Source: Caldilineaceae bacterium
GTDB taxonomy: Bacteria; Chloroflexota; Anaerolineae; Caldilineales; Caldilineaceae
Direction of reading: 5' to 3'
Length of the DNA: 64,000 bases
NCBI GenBank assembly: GCA_022827195.1
Contig: JAJDTL010000018.1
Coordinates: 62,001 to 126,000 of the forward strand
A program made the translations under genes and the position numbers. Every line of letters begins with the position of its first letter. Position 1 is the stretch's first letter. Below are positions 34,857 through 44,664 of the stretch, one piece after another. Below the pieces are notes generated by a model. It searched no databases, was not told where the DNA came from, and was given only the letters and a program-made list of their open reading frames with translations.

Positions 34857-36421
34857 CCTTGCGTCTCCTGAAGGTTTGAGCCGATACTCGTCAATAGCGT
34901 TTCCACTGCGCCGCGTGCGATCTTTCCCGAACCGGTTTTGGGCAGCTCGTCTACGAATCGGATATGTTCGGGGGCGGGCTGCTTGTAGGCAGCCAGGCGG
35001 GCGCGGCTGTAAGCGAGGAGTGATTCCCGGTCAAGCCCGTGCCCAGCGCGCGGTTGGATCGCGGCCGCGCAGCGCTGTCCCCACTCCTCGTCCGGCAATC
35101 CGACAACGCAAACGTCGACGACGTCGGGATGGCCGCGCAACACTGCTTCAACTTCGGCCGGATAGATGTTCTCGCCGCCGCTTACGATCATGTCGGTCCG
35201 GCGCTGGAGGACGAACAGGTCGCCCTCGGCGTCGATGGTGCCGACGTCTCCGGTATGCAGCCAGCCCTCGCGCAGGGCTGAACCGGTTGCGCGCGCGTTG
35301 CGGTAGTAGGAGATCATGACCTGCGGCCCGCGCACGAGTATTTCACCGGTCTCGTCGCGACCGAGAGTGCGGCCTCCGGCGTCGGCGATGCGGACCTCGG
35401 TGAACATCAGAGGCTTTCCCACGCTGCCAGGCTTTCCACGCGCTTCCCGCGGCGGCGCGGTTGCAACTTGCGAAGCGGTCTCAGTGAGCCCATAGGTTGT
35501 TGCTACGGGCAGCTTTGCCTCTGCGGCCGCGTCGAGAAGGTCCTGCTGGGCGGCTGCACCGCCGAGCAACACCATGCGCAGGCTGTCGGGCCAGGCCGTG
35601 CCGCCGGGGCTGTTCAGAAGCCGGTGCAGCATCGTCGGCACGAGCGAGGTCAGTGTGACAGCGTCTCGGCGCAGGCTGCGCTGGAATTCGTCGAGATCGA
35701 AGGCGCGATGCAGTACAATGGCTGTGCCGTAGAGGCAGGAGCGGAAGACTACGGCCAGGCCGCCCACGTGATAGAGAGGAAGGCAGCTCAGCCAGCGGTC
35801 ATCTGTGTCAACGCCGAGGCGGTAAGCGGAGGCTGTAGCGCTCCAGAAGTTGTTGCCCTGGCTAAGCGCCACGCCCTTGGGAAGGCCCGTTGTACCTGAA
35901 GTGAAGACGATGGCCTGTGGATGCAACTCCGAGCCAGCAGCTGCCGGCGCCGGGACCTGCGCTGGAGAGTCAATGCTCTGCGGCGAGGCTCGGCAGCCAA
36001 GTTCTTCAAGCGAGACGGTCTCTAGCAAATATGGCAGCGACGAGGTTGCTTTCGCCGAGGCGGCCTGAGTTTCCGAAACTGCGCCCTTGTCCTCGGATCC
36101 CCGCCGGTCTTCTACTAGGAGCAGCCTTGGCTCGACCAGGGCGAACTGGCGGCTCAGCTCTTCGGTCGTGAGGCGCGTGTTGAGAGGGACCAGCACGGCG
36201 CGGGCGCGTTCGGCAGCGTGGATGAGCGCAACCGTTTCGACGCTGTTTCCGGCGAGCGCGGCAACCCGGTCTCCGGCCCGAATGCCGTTCCGGACAAGGC
36301 CGTCGGTCATTTTGCCAGCAAGCTGGTCAAGTTCTGCGTAGTTGACCGAACGGCCCTCAAAGAGGATGGCCAGCTTTTCCGGCGTAGCGAGCGCGCGCCA
36401 GCGCAACCAGTCGTTCATCAT
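34853..36421 (-). CDS. menE: o-Succinylbenzoate-CoA ligase
   Basis: The 522-residue adenylate-forming enzyme has the AMP-binding core IVFTSGTTGLPKGVALS near 165-181, TTYGLTETASQV near 300, the hinge region LHTGDVGTIDAEGDLFVLQRRTDMIVSGGENIYPAEVE and the C-terminal lysine in LPKTGSGKIARG. It activates o-succinylbenzoate to its CoA ester before MenB. General acyl-CoA ligases look alike, but the men context settles the role. ATG 36421 (or 36418) gives MMNDWLRWRA, the usual beginning; GTG 36487 is in frame and would overlap menB. It follows menB by 53 bases. Confidence 0.9.
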   Translation of the reverse strand: MMNDWLRWRALATPEKLAILFEGRSVNYAELDQLAGKMTDGLVRNGIRAGDRVAALAGNSVETVALIHAAERARAVLVPLNTRLTTEELSRQFALVEPRLLLVEDRRGSEDKGAVSETQAASAKATSSLPYLLETVSLEELGCRASPQSIDSPAQVPAPAAAGSELHPQAIVFTSGTTGLPKGVALSQGNNFWSATASAYRLGVDTDDRWLSCLPLYHVGGLAVVFRSCLYGTAIVLHRAFDLDEFQRSLRRDAVTLTSLVPTMLHRLLNSPGGTAWPDSLRMVLLGGAAAQQDLLDAAAEAKLPVATTYGLTETASQVATAPPREARGKPGSVGKPLMFTEVRIADAGGRTLGRDETGEILVRGPQVMISYYRNARATGSALREGWLHTGDVGTIDAEGDLFVLQRRTDMIVSGGENIYPAEVEAVLRGHPDVVDVCVVGLPDEEWGQRCAAAIQPRAGHGLDRESLLAYSRARLAAYKQPAPEHIRFVDELPKTGSGKIARGAVETLLTSIGSNLQETQG

Positions 36422-36474
36422 GTTTTCTGCAGAAAAGGCCCAATTCGCGCGGGCCCTTTCTCCCGGCTTCTTCC

Positions 36475-37326
36475 TCAGGGCCGCCACGGGAACTGCCTGA
36501 AATTGGGCGCTCGCCGCTCGTTGAACGCGTCGCGTCCTTCTTTGCCCTCTTCGCTCATGTAGAAAAGCATGGTGGCATCGCCGGCAAGAACCTGCAAGCC
36601 GGTCTGTCCGTCCAGATCGGCGTTGAAGCCTGCCTTGAGGAAGCGGATGGCAATCGGCGACTTGCGCAGGATTTCCTGCGCCCAGTCAACGCCCTCCTCT
36701 TCGAGCGCTTCCACTGTCGGCAGCACCTTGTTGACGAGTCCCATCTCCAACGCCTCTTGCGCCGAATACCGCCGGCAAAGGTACCAGATCTCACGTGCTT
36801 TTTTCTGCCCGACGATCGAGGCCAGGTAGGATGCGCCGAGGCCGCCGTCAAAGCTTCCGACAATCGGCCCGGTCTGGCCGAATACGGCGTTCTCCGAGGC
36901 CAGGGAGAGGTCGCAGATGACATGGAGAACGTGGCCGCCGCCAATGGCGTACCCGTTCACCAAGGCGATGACGGGCTTGGGCATGGTTCGCATGATACGC
37001 TGGAGTTCGAGCACGTTCAGGCGCGCCACCCCTTTGTCGTCCAGGTAGCCTGCATGGCCGCGCACGTTCTGGTCGCCGCCGGCGCAAAAGGCATGGACGC
37101 CGTCCTTGGGCGATGGGCCATTGCCGGTTAACAGAACGACGCCGGTCCGGTCATCGGCCCAGGCGTCGCGGAACGCCTCGGTCATCTGATCGATGGTCTG
37201 AGGACGGAACGCGTTTCGTTTCTCGGGTCGATTGAATGCGATGCGCGCCATTCCATCGGCCTTGTGATAGGTGACATCACTATACTCTGCGGCTTCTTGC
37301 CAGTCGGCGCTACCAGGAATCGTCAC
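36475..37326 (-). CDS. menB: 1,4-Dihydroxy-2-naphthoyl-CoA synthase
   Basis: The 283-residue crotonase-fold enzyme cyclises o-succinylbenzoyl-CoA. Hallmarks are [18 protein letters not shown], the acyl-CoA oxyanion block [18 protein letters not shown] near 80-97, [32 protein letters not shown] near 122-153 and the MenB-specific [25 protein letters not shown]. The C-terminal [11 protein letters not shown] is also family-typical. The GTG start at 37326 overlaps the menD stop by four bases. Confidence 0.96.
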   Translation of the reverse strand: MTIPGSADWQEAAEYSDVTYHKADGMARIAFNRPEKRNAFRPQTIDQMTEAFRDAWADDRTGVVLLTGNGPSPKDGVHAFCAGGDQNVRGHAGYLDDKGVARLNVLELQRIMRTMPKPVIALVNGYAIGGGHVLHVICDLSLASENAVFGQTGPIVGSFDGGLGASYLASIVGQKKAREIWYLCRRYSAQEALEMGLVNKVLPTVEALEEEGVDWAQEILRKSPIAIRFLKAGFNADLDGQTGLQVLAGDATMLFYMSEEGKEGRDAFNERRAPNFRQFPWRP

Positions 37327-39107
37327 GAATTCTTCTCCTTGCTATTTTGAAATGATGCGGCCAGCTCGCGCCTGAGACGCTCGTCACGGTCGCCTTCGGT
37401 TCGAAGTTCGGTGATTGCAGGTCTGCCGCTCCGTAGGGAGGCGCGCAGGTCGCTGGCAAAGGATTCGCGGTCTCCGCCGGCATGGTGCATATAGTCGAGT
37501 CCGTACATCTCTGCCGCCGGCGCAAAGTCCAAGCCGTGCTTGGTCAGGAAGAGCCGCTCGAACTGGGCATGGCCGTCGGCGATGGACAGCCTGCGAAAGA
37601 GGCCGCCGCCGTCATTGTTCATAACGACAATCGTAACGTTGTCGAGGCCAAACTTGCCGATGGCATAGAGGCCGTTCAGGTCGTGGTAGAAGCTGACGTC
37701 CCCGATGAGCAGGAGCAGCGGGGCAGAGCGGTCCGCCGCGGCAACGCCTAGGGCAGTGGAGACGACGCCGTCGATGCCGCTAGCGCCGCGATTGCCGTAG
37801 ACGTGGACAAGCTTGCGCATCGGCGCGCCAAACTGGTCCAGGTGGCGGATGGGCAGACTGTTGCCGACAAAGAGACCGGCACCGGCCGGGAGCGCATTCA
37901 GAATCTCCGGAATGGCGGAAGCGTCGAACCAGTGCTGTTGCAGGAACTGTGCTTGCCTGCAGAAAACGCGTCTGCCTGCCGCGGTCACGGCCATTCCCCA
38001 ATCGGAGACCGGACGGTCAATTCGACACGCCAAAGCACGGCAGAATGCGCTCTCATCAACCTGAAGGAACTTGCTAACACGATGGCTGTCGTCCGCCCAA
38101 ACGCCGCTGCTGCGCAACTGAACCTGGTGAGGCGGTGCGAGGCGATCGAGGTAGTCACTGAGCGATTTCGATGTAGGTACTGCGCCGAAGCGAACTATGA
38201 CCTCGGGCGGATCGAACGGCGTCGGATGATGGAGAAGGTTCTCGAAGCTGTCGATGACGGGCGCGCAAGCGGTGTGCTTTCCAAATCGCAAGCCCGAGAG
38301 AGGATCGGCCAGGATGGGGTAACCTGTCCGCCGCGCCAATAGGGCGATGTCCTCGATGAGTGCCGGCGGCGTGCGGCCCGGCCAGGGGCCGCAAACGATC
38401 CAGCCGCGCTCTTGCGCCGAGACGAGCGCGGTCATCTCGTCGATCTGCTCCTCAGAAGGAAGCAGGACGCCGCGGCTGATGGAGGATTGACGGGCGCGAC
38501 CCAGCCCCTCCCGCCCTGCCGGATGTTCGAAGACCGGCCGGTACGGCGCCTGCGGTTCCAGCGGCTTGCGGAAGGGGAAATTGATGTGGACCGGCCCCCG
38601 GCGTAAGCCGTCGGCTGTGGCATAGGCGCGGGCTGCCAAGGTGCGGAGGTTACGCAGGGCAACGTCGGGCTGTCCGCTTTGCGGCAGGGCGGCATCCACG
38701 CTCCAGAGGACGTGATCGCCGTACATCTTGATCTGGTCGATCGTCTGGTTGGCCCCGCTGTGGCGCAGCTCCGGCGGCCGGTCGGCGGTCAGGAGGAGGA
38801 GCGGGATCTCCGCCATCAACGCCTCGACCGCCGCGGCATGAAATTCTACGGCGGCGGTGCCGGATGTGCTGAGCAGGGCAATCGGGCGGGCGGTTGCCTG
38901 TGCCAGGCCCAGCGCGAAGAATCCGGCGCTGCGTTCGTCCAGGTGGATGAACGCCTCGATGCCGGGGTGGGCGTCGACGGCCAGCGCGAGCGGCGTGGAA
39001 CGGGAGCCGGGCGCGAGGCAGACGGCCCGCAGTCCAGCGCAGACGAGCGCGTCGACCACTGTTTCAGCAAAGAGCAGATTCGGGTTGCTCCGAGCCGCGC
39101 AGTCCAC
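37323..39107 (-). CDS. menD: 2-Succinyl-5-enolpyruvyl-6-hydroxy-3-cyclohexene-1-carboxylate synthase
   Basis: The 594-residue ThDP enzyme joins isochorismate and 2-oxoglutarate. The N-terminal block [15 protein letters not shown] lies near 28-42, the ThDP-activating glutamate is in [20 protein letters not shown] near 55, and the C-terminal ThDP motif begins [12 protein letters not shown] and ends [12 protein letters not shown] 39107 is preferred because it overlaps the last base of the menF TAG (TAGTG), has GAGG upstream and begins just before NPNLLFAE, where family proteins start. ATG 39158 in the same frame would overlap menF by 52 bases. Confidence 0.95.
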   Translation of the reverse strand: MDCAARSNPNLLFAETVVDALVCAGLRAVCLAPGSRSTPLALAVDAHPGIEAFIHLDERSAGFFALGLAQATARPIALLSTSGTAAVEFHAAAVEALMAEIPLLLLTADRPPELRHSGANQTIDQIKMYGDHVLWSVDAALPQSGQPDVALRNLRTLAARAYATADGLRRGPVHINFPFRKPLEPQAPYRPVFEHPAGREGLGRARQSSISRGVLLPSEEQIDEMTALVSAQERGWIVCGPWPGRTPPALIEDIALLARRTGYPILADPLSGLRFGKHTACAPVIDSFENLLHHPTPFDPPEVIVRFGAVPTSKSLSDYLDRLAPPHQVQLRSSGVWADDSHRVSKFLQVDESAFCRALACRIDRPVSDWGMAVTAAGRRVFCRQAQFLQQHWFDASAIPEILNALPAGAGLFVGNSLPIRHLDQFGAPMRKLVHVYGNRGASGIDGVVSTALGVAAADRSAPLLLLIGDVSFYHDLNGLYAIGKFGLDNVTIVVMNNDGGGLFRRLSIADGHAQFERLFLTKHGLDFAPAAEMYGLDYMHHAGGDRESFASDLRASLRSGRPAITELRTEGDRDERLRRELAASFQNSKEKNS

Positions 39108-40615
39108 TATCGTCCTCGCTTCCCGACGAGACTCGTGATAATCGGCTGAAACTTCCAATCCGTTTCATTCCATTCCGACAATGGAAGTGAATCCGGCGTA
39201 ATGCCGGCGCCGGCATAGGCCCAGGCGCGCTCCTTCTGCACGACGGCGGATCGAATGGCGACGGCAAATGCCCCGTCCATACTCCTGTCGATCCACCCGA
39301 CCGGTGCAGCGTACCAGCCGCGCAAAGTCGGTTCATGTGACTTGATGAATTCCAGCGCCAGTTCGCGCGGCGCGCCGCCCATGGCAGGCGTCGGGTGCAA
39401 AGCCCTCACCAGAGGAAGGACGCCTTCCGGTCGCCTGAGCCTGGCCTTGACCGGCGTAAGGAGGTGCTGGATATTTCTGAGCGCCAGGACCGTCGGCTCC
39501 TCGGCGACGTTGAGAGTGTCGGTCAGCGGCTGCAGGCAGCTGCGCAGCGCGTCGACAACCAGGCTGTGCTCGTAGCGGTCCTTGGCCGAGGACAATAGAG
39601 CGCCGGCCAGGACGGCGTCCTCCGTCGCGTTCGCGCCGCGCTGGATCGAGCCCGCCAGCGCCATCGTCCCAATCTCCTTTCCCCTGACCCGCACCAGCAG
39701 TTCCGGAGTCGAGCCCAGGAAGCCGTTGCCCGGCTGCGGTTCGAAGAGGAAAGTGTAGCAGTCCGGATATAGAGCACATAGACGTGTCAAAGCCTGCAGA
39801 ATATCGAAGGGACGCTGCGCTCGCAGCTGGGCGATGCGGGAAAGCACGACTTTACGCATCGGCGTCACTGCGAATGTCCGCCGCGCAGTTTCAATCATCT
39901 GCCCCCAGGCAGCGAAGGAAAGGGGGTAGTCGATCGCGGCTTCCGGGCCCTGTGCGGAGGCGCACGGAGAAGCCGGATCGGAGATCCCGGGTTCGAGACT
40001 CTCGTTCAACCGATTCAGAGACTCGACCCTAATCTCCAAGGCTTCGTTCAGCAACGGGAGGTTGGCCGACGCCTTCTCTTCGGCCGGCACCAGAGCATTA
40101 ATTGTCAGCCAGCTTTGGTCGCCCCGCGTCACTAACTGATAGTGGGGCAAGATGAAGTGGGCGGGATGGAAACCTGTCCAGGTGACGTCGGGAACGAAAT
40201 CCTCACGAAAGGCAAACCCGCCGAAGAGTCGCGGCTGCGCCAGCGCCGACCCGCCGTCAGCAATAGAAAGGGTGTCCGACTCGGCGTGGGAGAAGAGGAG
40301 GCCTGCCTGCCGTTGGATGGCGGGTATTCGTCCTGCGCCGTAACCGATCATGTGGGCGGCTACGCCTATTCCGGCGAAGGTAAGGTCCTGTCCGCCGTCG
40401 CGCCAGAAAAAGCGTTCTTGTCCCTCGGCGGCGTCAAGGAATCGAACCGCGGGCAGGCTCGCAATCTGCCTGCTGACGCTGATCAGCCGGCCGTGCCTCG
40501 CGACATTGTATTCGTCGTCGCCTTCTGCCGTGTCAGGCTCCAACCAGGCATCTGCAACTGCCATATCGGGGGCTGAATCACGCCCCGCCCGGCCTGTAAG
40601 GGTTTGCCTTTCCAT
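39107..40615 (-). CDS. menF: Isochorismate synthase
   Basis: The 502-residue chorismate-utilising enzyme catalyses chorismate to isochorismate, the first dedicated step of menaquinone synthesis. The conserved C-terminal half has KVVLSRIAQL near 255, FLFEPQPGNGFLGSTPELLVRVRG near 290, TMALAGSIQRG, SAKDRYEHSLVVDALR near 350, HPTPAMGGAPRELAL near 415 and the end block GAFAVAIRSAVVQKERAWAYAGAGI. The N-terminal half is variable, as usual. Entry into siderophore or salicylate synthesis is excluded by the menD-menB-menE context. It follows the TetR gene by 64 bases. Confidence 0.94.
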   Translation of the reverse strand: MERQTLTGRAGRDSAPDMAVADAWLEPDTAEGDDEYNVARHGRLISVSRQIASLPAVRFLDAAEGQERFFWRDGGQDLTFAGIGVAAHMIGYGAGRIPAIQRQAGLLFSHAESDTLSIADGGSALAQPRLFGGFAFREDFVPDVTWTGFHPAHFILPHYQLVTRGDQSWLTINALVPAEEKASANLPLLNEALEIRVESLNRLNESLEPGISDPASPCASAQGPEAAIDYPLSFAAWGQMIETARRTFAVTPMRKVVLSRIAQLRAQRPFDILQALTRLCALYPDCYTFLFEPQPGNGFLGSTPELLVRVRGKEIGTMALAGSIQRGANATEDAVLAGALLSSAKDRYEHSLVVDALRSCLQPLTDTLNVAEEPTVLALRNIQHLLTPVKARLRRPEGVLPLVRALHPTPAMGGAPRELALEFIKSHEPTLRGWYAAPVGWIDRSMDGAFAVAIRSAVVQKERAWAYAGAGITPDSLPLSEWNETDWKFQPIITSLVGKRGR

Positions 40616-40679
40616 CCCTATCCCTTCAGGCCCCGATCGGGCCCAAAGATCCTCCCACTTGACGGCGAGTCTGCAGTTG

Positions 40680-41279
40680 TCAACTGCGCCTGTAGTTCAC
40701 GCTGCGCAGCAACATCGGCACCAGGGTGCCGACGATACGGGGCGGCGAGGGCTCCCCACTGTAGACCCAGCGGATGGTCACATGATAGATGCTACCCATC
40801 CATGCATAGGCGATAACGTCGGTGTCGACCGCTTCGATCTCTCCGGCGGCGACCGCCTCGTCCAGGTAGACGCGGATGAGCCGGGCGAAGCGTTCGTTGA
40901 TCTCCAGCCGCTTTTCCTCGAATACCGTACCCAGCCCGGCCGCGTGGACAAGCATCACTTTTGCAGGGCGGCGGTAGCGGCCAAAGGCCTCCAGGCAGGC
41001 CCTGAGCGCGGCTTCGACCTTTGCCATTGGGCTTGTCTGTTGCTCAATCGCCTCAATCACGCGACGTTCGATGAGATCGGCGAACTTCTCGACCAGCGCC
41101 AGAAAGAGGCGCTCTTTGTTAGGAAAATGAAAGTAGATCGAGCCCTTGGACGTGTCGGATTCGGCGACGATTTCGTCGAGACGAGTGTCGTGATAGCCTT
41201 TGCTGCTGAAGACGTCCAGCGCGGCGTCGAGGATGCGCTCGCGTGTCGATTCAGGTGTGCGCAGTGACTTTTCGGCCAT
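40680..41279 (-). CDS. TetR/AcrR-family transcriptional regulator
   Basis: The 199-residue regulator has an N-terminal helix-turn-helix at about residues 10-60 (TRERILDAALDVFSSKGYHDTRLDEIVAESDTSKGSIYFHFPNKERLFLAL when read through) and an all-helical ligand-binding C-terminal domain. The helix-turn-helix GSIYFHFPNKE is classic. An inverted repeat lies directly over its own promoter, so self-repression is likely. Because menF follows by only 64 bases with no terminator, its regulon may include the men genes. The ligand is unknown; fatty acyl-CoA-type ligands are common in relatives. Confidence 0.92.
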   Translation of the reverse strand: MAEKSLRTPESTRERILDAALDVFSSKGYHDTRLDEIVAESDTSKGSIYFHFPNKERLFLALVEKFADLIERRVIEAIEQQTSPMAKVEAALRACLEAFGRYRRPAKVMLVHAAGLGTVFEEKRLEINERFARLIRVYLDEAVAAGEIEAVDTDVIAYAWMGSIYHVTIRWVYSGEPSPPRIVGTLVPMLLRSVNYRRS

Positions 41280-41308
41280 TCGATCCTCTTGAAACCAGGT
41301 ATCTAAAC

Positions 41309-41322
41309 CGACTGGTCAGTCG
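41309..41322. promoter_or_regulatory. Probable TetR operator
   Basis: CGACTGGTCAGTCG is an inverted repeat with two six-base arms (CGACTG and CAGTCG) around GT. It begins immediately downstream of the -10 element, across the expected transcript start, 30 bases before the TetR ATG. Confidence 0.7.
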
Positions 41323-41323
41323 A

Positions 41324-41351
41324 ATAATAGATCAAGTCGCATGGCTGTCAA
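41324..41351 (-). promoter_or_regulatory. Strong promoter of the TetR gene and perhaps the men cluster
   Basis: The minus strand has a perfect TTGACA (41351-41346), 16 bases, then TATTAT (41329-41324), a 5/6 match. The operator at 41309-41322 adjoins the -10, so a bound repressor would block transcription. Confidence 0.7.
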
Positions 41352-41520
41352 AATGCCGGGGGGCGTCGGGGAGCCAGGTCGCGGGAGGGCGTTTCGGTGG
41401 ACTGATGGCCTGAATCGAGGGCTGTCCTCCACGTTACAAGAAACTCGAAGCCGAACGGCCGGTTTCTGCGCCCGGGCAACACTTTGTGGACCGCCAAACC
41501 GGCGGCAGAGCCTTGCCTGT

Positions 41521-42390
41521 TCAGGCGAGGCAGAAGCGTTCGAGGGCCGCGGCTGCGCCATCCTGCTCCAGGGCGGGCGCGACCCAGTCTGCCTCCTGCT
41601 GCACGATGGCGGTGGCCTGGCCCATGGCGACCGCGAAGCCGGCTGCGCGCAGCATGGGAATGTCGTTCTCGTTGTCGCCAACGGCCAGGATGCGCGCGAG
41701 GTCGATATTGAGCCGCCCTGCCAGCCATTTCAGGGCGTCTCCTTTGTTGGCCTTTGGCGCAGTCCCTTCCACGAGCAGCTGGTGGGAGCGGCTAATGAGG
41801 AGGTCGCTCCCGAAGCGTGCCTGGAGTCGCGCCGTCAAGTCGGCCTCCTGCGTGCAATCATTGACGGTAATGAATTTCAGTGGGTGGACGCTGGGCTCAT
41901 TCATTGCTTTAAGGAGACTTGGGCAGAGCTCTCTCGGGCTTCCGAACCAGTGATCGTAGGTGGCGGCATCCCAGCCCTCCATGCCTCCGTCCCCGTTGGT
42001 TGGGGTGAATGCGTTCTGCAGGAGCCTGGTACGGCCGTTGCGCCGGTTGAGATAGAAAACGGTCGTCCGCTCCTCGCAATCGGCCCACCGCGCTACATCG
42101 CGCGCGGGGCCAGGCGGAATCAAGGCCTCGTGTAGCAGTTCGCCGCTGACGGGGTCGCCGATCACAGCGCCTTGCGCGGTGATGACCGGCAGCGTTATGC
42201 CAAGGTCAGGGGTTATGGTGCGCACGAAATCGAAGATTCGTCCCGTGGCGATTGTTACCGGCGTCCCGGCTTCCTGCACTGCGGCAATTGCGCGGCGTAC
42301 GCGCGGCGAGAACCCGCCGGGGAACTGTCTGCCGTAGATCGTACCGTCCATATCCAGGACGACAAGGTCAAAACTGTCATTCATTGGCAT
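41521..42390 (-). CDS. HAD-superfamily hydrolase, Cof type (IIB)
   Basis: The 289-residue phosphatase has the HAD motifs: DMDGTIYG at about 13-20 (nucleophile Asp), TIATGRI near 48 (motif II Thr), a conserved lysine in KANKGDALKWL near 215 and GDNENDIPML near 240 (acidic motif IV). Between motifs lies the IIB cap. Cof-type enzymes dephosphorylate sugar phosphates, FMN or pyridoxal phosphate. An in-frame ATG at 42384 is an alternative start. The upstream 105 bases separate it from prmC. Confidence 0.88.
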   Translation of the reverse strand: MPMNDSFDLVVLDMDGTIYGRQFPGGFSPRVRRAIAAVQEAGTPVTIATGRIFDFVRTITPDLGITLPVITAQGAVIGDPVSGELLHEALIPPGPARDVARWADCEERTTVFYLNRRNGRTRLLQNAFTPTNGDGGMEGWDAATYDHWFGSPRELCPSLLKAMNEPSVHPLKFITVNDCTQEADLTARLQARFGSDLLISRSHQLLVEGTAPKANKGDALKWLAGRLNIDLARILAVGDNENDIPMLRAAGFAVAMGQATAIVQQEADWVAPALEQDGAAAALERFCLA

Positions 42391-42495
42391 ACCAATTGTG
42401 GGGGGAGGGTCTGCCGCGCCATGGATTCATGGCTGCACGATTCGCCATGCGGTGCGGGGCCCCTTTCCTTTAGGTCGCTGCGTCTGGGCCCGCAT

Positions 42496-43509
42496 CTAGA
42501 ATTCAAGCGTGACCATGCGAACCTGGCCGCTGTAGTCTCGGCGCAGCCCGACATAGGACGGCTTGGGGCGCAACTCTTGTGCCAGCCCTTGAACTACTTC
42601 GCCCTGTCTGGGCGAGATCTCCAGCAGCACAGTCCCGTTCGGGCGCAGTTTGTCTGCCAGCTGGGCGAGGAGGCGCCGAATCAGGTCGAGGCCTTCGGCG
42701 CCGGCGTGCAATGCGAGGCGGGGCTCGTAGTCGCGCACATCCGATTGCAGCCCCGAGTACTCCTTGTCGGCGACATAAGGAAGGTTGGCCACGATCACAT
42801 CGACCGCTTCGGGAAGCGGTTGCAGGAGGTCCCCTTCCAGGAACCGGGGGCCATTCTCCGACGTCAGGCGCCTCCCATTCTCCTCGGCGACATCGAGCGC
42901 ATCGCGACTTATGTCGATGCCGTAGATTGTCGCTTCGGGGGCATGGAGGGCGACGGTGATAGCAATGGCTCCGCTGCCGGTACCGACATCGGCGACGATT
43001 ACCTGGTGGCGGGGCCGGTCGCTGATCTGCGCCAGGACGAGATCGACCAGCAGCTCGGTCTCCGGCCGGGGAATCAGGACGCGTCGATCCACTACAAACT
43101 CCAGGCCATAGAACTCTTTGCGGCCCAGGAGATAGGCAACCGGCTCACGGCGCCTGCGCCGCGTCACCAGGTCTGCGTAGCGGTTGCAGTCGGCATGGCT
43201 AAGCTCGTGGTCATGGTGCGCGAAGAGCCACGTTCTGTCCTTTTCCAGCACATGCGCCAACAAGACCTGTGAGTCCAGCCGCGCCGATTCGCTGCCAGTT
43301 TCACTCAGCCGTTGGGCTGCCGATACAAGCGCACGCCCAACAGGGGTCCCCGGTGTCAGGCTCCACTGGAATGGGTCGATGAACAGTCCGTCCTGCTGCG
43401 GCTGGTCTTCAGCACCGTGTGAATCTGACGGGGTTTTTTCTTCGATGCCGTTGCTTTGGGAAGGAGTCGGGTGCTCGCGATTGGAACTATGCTGGCCTTC
43501 TCTGTACAT
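42496..43509 (-). CDS. prmC: Release factor glutamine N5-methyltransferase PrmC
   Basis: The 337-residue protein methylates the GGQ glutamine of release factors. It has the helical N-terminal region (SARLDSQVLLAHVL), YLLGRKEFYGLEF, LIPRPETELLVD near 155, and the SAM motif VADVGTGSGAIAITVAL near 178. The catalytic motif, usually NPPY, reads NLPYVADKEY near 260. A poorly conserved 50-residue N-terminal extension (Ser/Gln/Asp-rich) precedes the core. It starts three bases after the prfA stop, so enzyme and one of its substrates are co-expressed. Confidence 0.93.
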   Translation of the reverse strand: MYREGQHSSNREHPTPSQSNGIEEKTPSDSHGAEDQPQQDGLFIDPFQWSLTPGTPVGRALVSAAQRLSETGSESARLDSQVLLAHVLEKDRTWLFAHHDHELSHADCNRYADLVTRRRRREPVAYLLGRKEFYGLEFVVDRRVLIPRPETELLVDLVLAQISDRPRHQVIVADVGTGSGAIAITVALHAPEATIYGIDISRDALDVAEENGRRLTSENGPRFLEGDLLQPLPEAVDVIVANLPYVADKEYSGLQSDVRDYEPRLALHAGAEGLDLIRRLLAQLADKLRPNGTVLLEISPRQGEVVQGLAQELRPKPSYVGLRRDYSGQVRMVTLEF

Positions 43510-43512
43510 GGA

Positions 43513-44595
43513 TTACGCTTCTTCACCCATTGACTGCAGCTGCTGCGTCTGATCGTAGGCAGCCAAATCGGTTATGAATTCGTCAAGGTCGCCGTCGAGC
43601 ACCGCGTCCAAACGGAAGACTGTCTTGTGGATGCGATGGTCGGTGACGCGGCCCTGAGGAAAGTTGTAGGTGCGGATCTTTTCGCTGCGGTCGCCGGAAC
43701 CGACCTGGTTGCGCCGCGCTGCGCCAAGGTCTTCGATTTGGCGCTGCATCTCGATGTCGTACAGCTTCGTCTTCAGAATGCGGATCGCCTTCAAGCGGTT
43801 CTGTAGCTGGCTCTTTTCGTCCTGGCAGCTGATGACGATGCCGGTCGGAAGATGGGTGAGACGCACAGCTGAATCGGTGGTATTGACGCTCTGCCCCCCC
43901 GGGCCGCTGCTGCGAAAAACATCGACCTTGACTTCATTGGGGTTGACTTCAATCTCTACGTCTTCGGCCTCTGGGAGAACGGCAACGGTGGCAGTGCTGG
44001 TGTGGACGCGGCCCTGGCTCTCGGTTGTTGGAACGCGCTGAACGCGATGGACGCCAGATTCATATTTTAGGCGGCTGTAGGCACCGCTGCCCCGCACTTC
44101 GAGGATTGCCTCCTTGATGCCGCCGACACCGGTCTCGCTTGAGCTCATGATTTCGGTCTTGAACTTATGGTCATCGGCCCAACGGGTATACATGCGCAAA
44201 AGATCGGCGGCGAAAATGCCTGCTTCGTCGCCGCCGGCGCCGGCGCGGATCTCAACGATTACATTCTTGTCGTCGTTGCGGTCTTTGGGCAGGAGCATGC
44301 GGCGCATTTCGTCTTCGAGGCCGGCAACCTCCGGCTCTAGCTCGGCAATCTCAAGTTCTGCCAGCTCAGCCAGTTCGGGGTCATCGCTTTCCGCCAACAA
44401 GGCGCGGTTGTCGCTGAGCTGGCCTTGCAAATCCTGGTATCGGCGCCATGCATCAACCAGCCGTTCGAGATTGCTGCGCTCCTGGGCAAGTTCAGAAACG
44501 CGCGCATAGTCGGACAGCACGCCGGGGTCGGCCATCAGTCTGTCCAACTCTTCAAACCGTTCTTCAACGCGGGTTAGTTGCTCGGTGAGATCCAT
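43513..44595 (-). CDS. prfA: Peptide chain release factor 1
   Basis: The 360-residue RF1 reads UAA and UAG. The recognition loop is [22 protein letters not shown] (the P-x-T element as PTT) near 187-208, and the catalytic GGQ is in [17 protein letters not shown] near 232. The N-terminal helices ([20 protein letters not shown]) are typical. It pairs with prmC downstream. RF2 with its recoding site lies at 10.2-11.3 kb. Confidence 0.97.
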   Translation of the reverse strand: MDLTEQLTRVEERFEELDRLMADPGVLSDYARVSELAQERSNLERLVDAWRRYQDLQGQLSDNRALLAESDDPELAELAELEIAELEPEVAGLEDEMRRMLLPKDRNDDKNVIVEIRAGAGGDEAGIFAADLLRMYTRWADDHKFKTEIMSSSETGVGGIKEAILEVRGSGAYSRLKYESGVHRVQRVPTTESQGRVHTSTATVAVLPEAEDVEIEVNPNEVKVDVFRSSGPGGQSVNTTDSAVRLTHLPTGIVISCQDEKSQLQNRLKAIRILKTKLYDIEMQRQIEDLGAARRNQVGSGDRSEKIRTYNFPQGRVTDHRIHKTVFRLDAVLDGDLDEFITDLAAYDQTQQLQSMGEEA

Positions 44596-44664
44596 TTTCT
44601 CATGGTCCTGGGCCCAACGCCCTCACGCGGGGCGGTTCGCAGGAAGCCTGCGCCTTGCGTCGAT

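Noticed and set aside
40632..40641. Perfect palindrome CCCGATCGGG before menF, considered as a second TetR site or a terminator
   Set aside because: It does not resemble the operator at 41309-41322 and has no T tract; in GC-rich DNA a 10-base palindrome is weak evidence.
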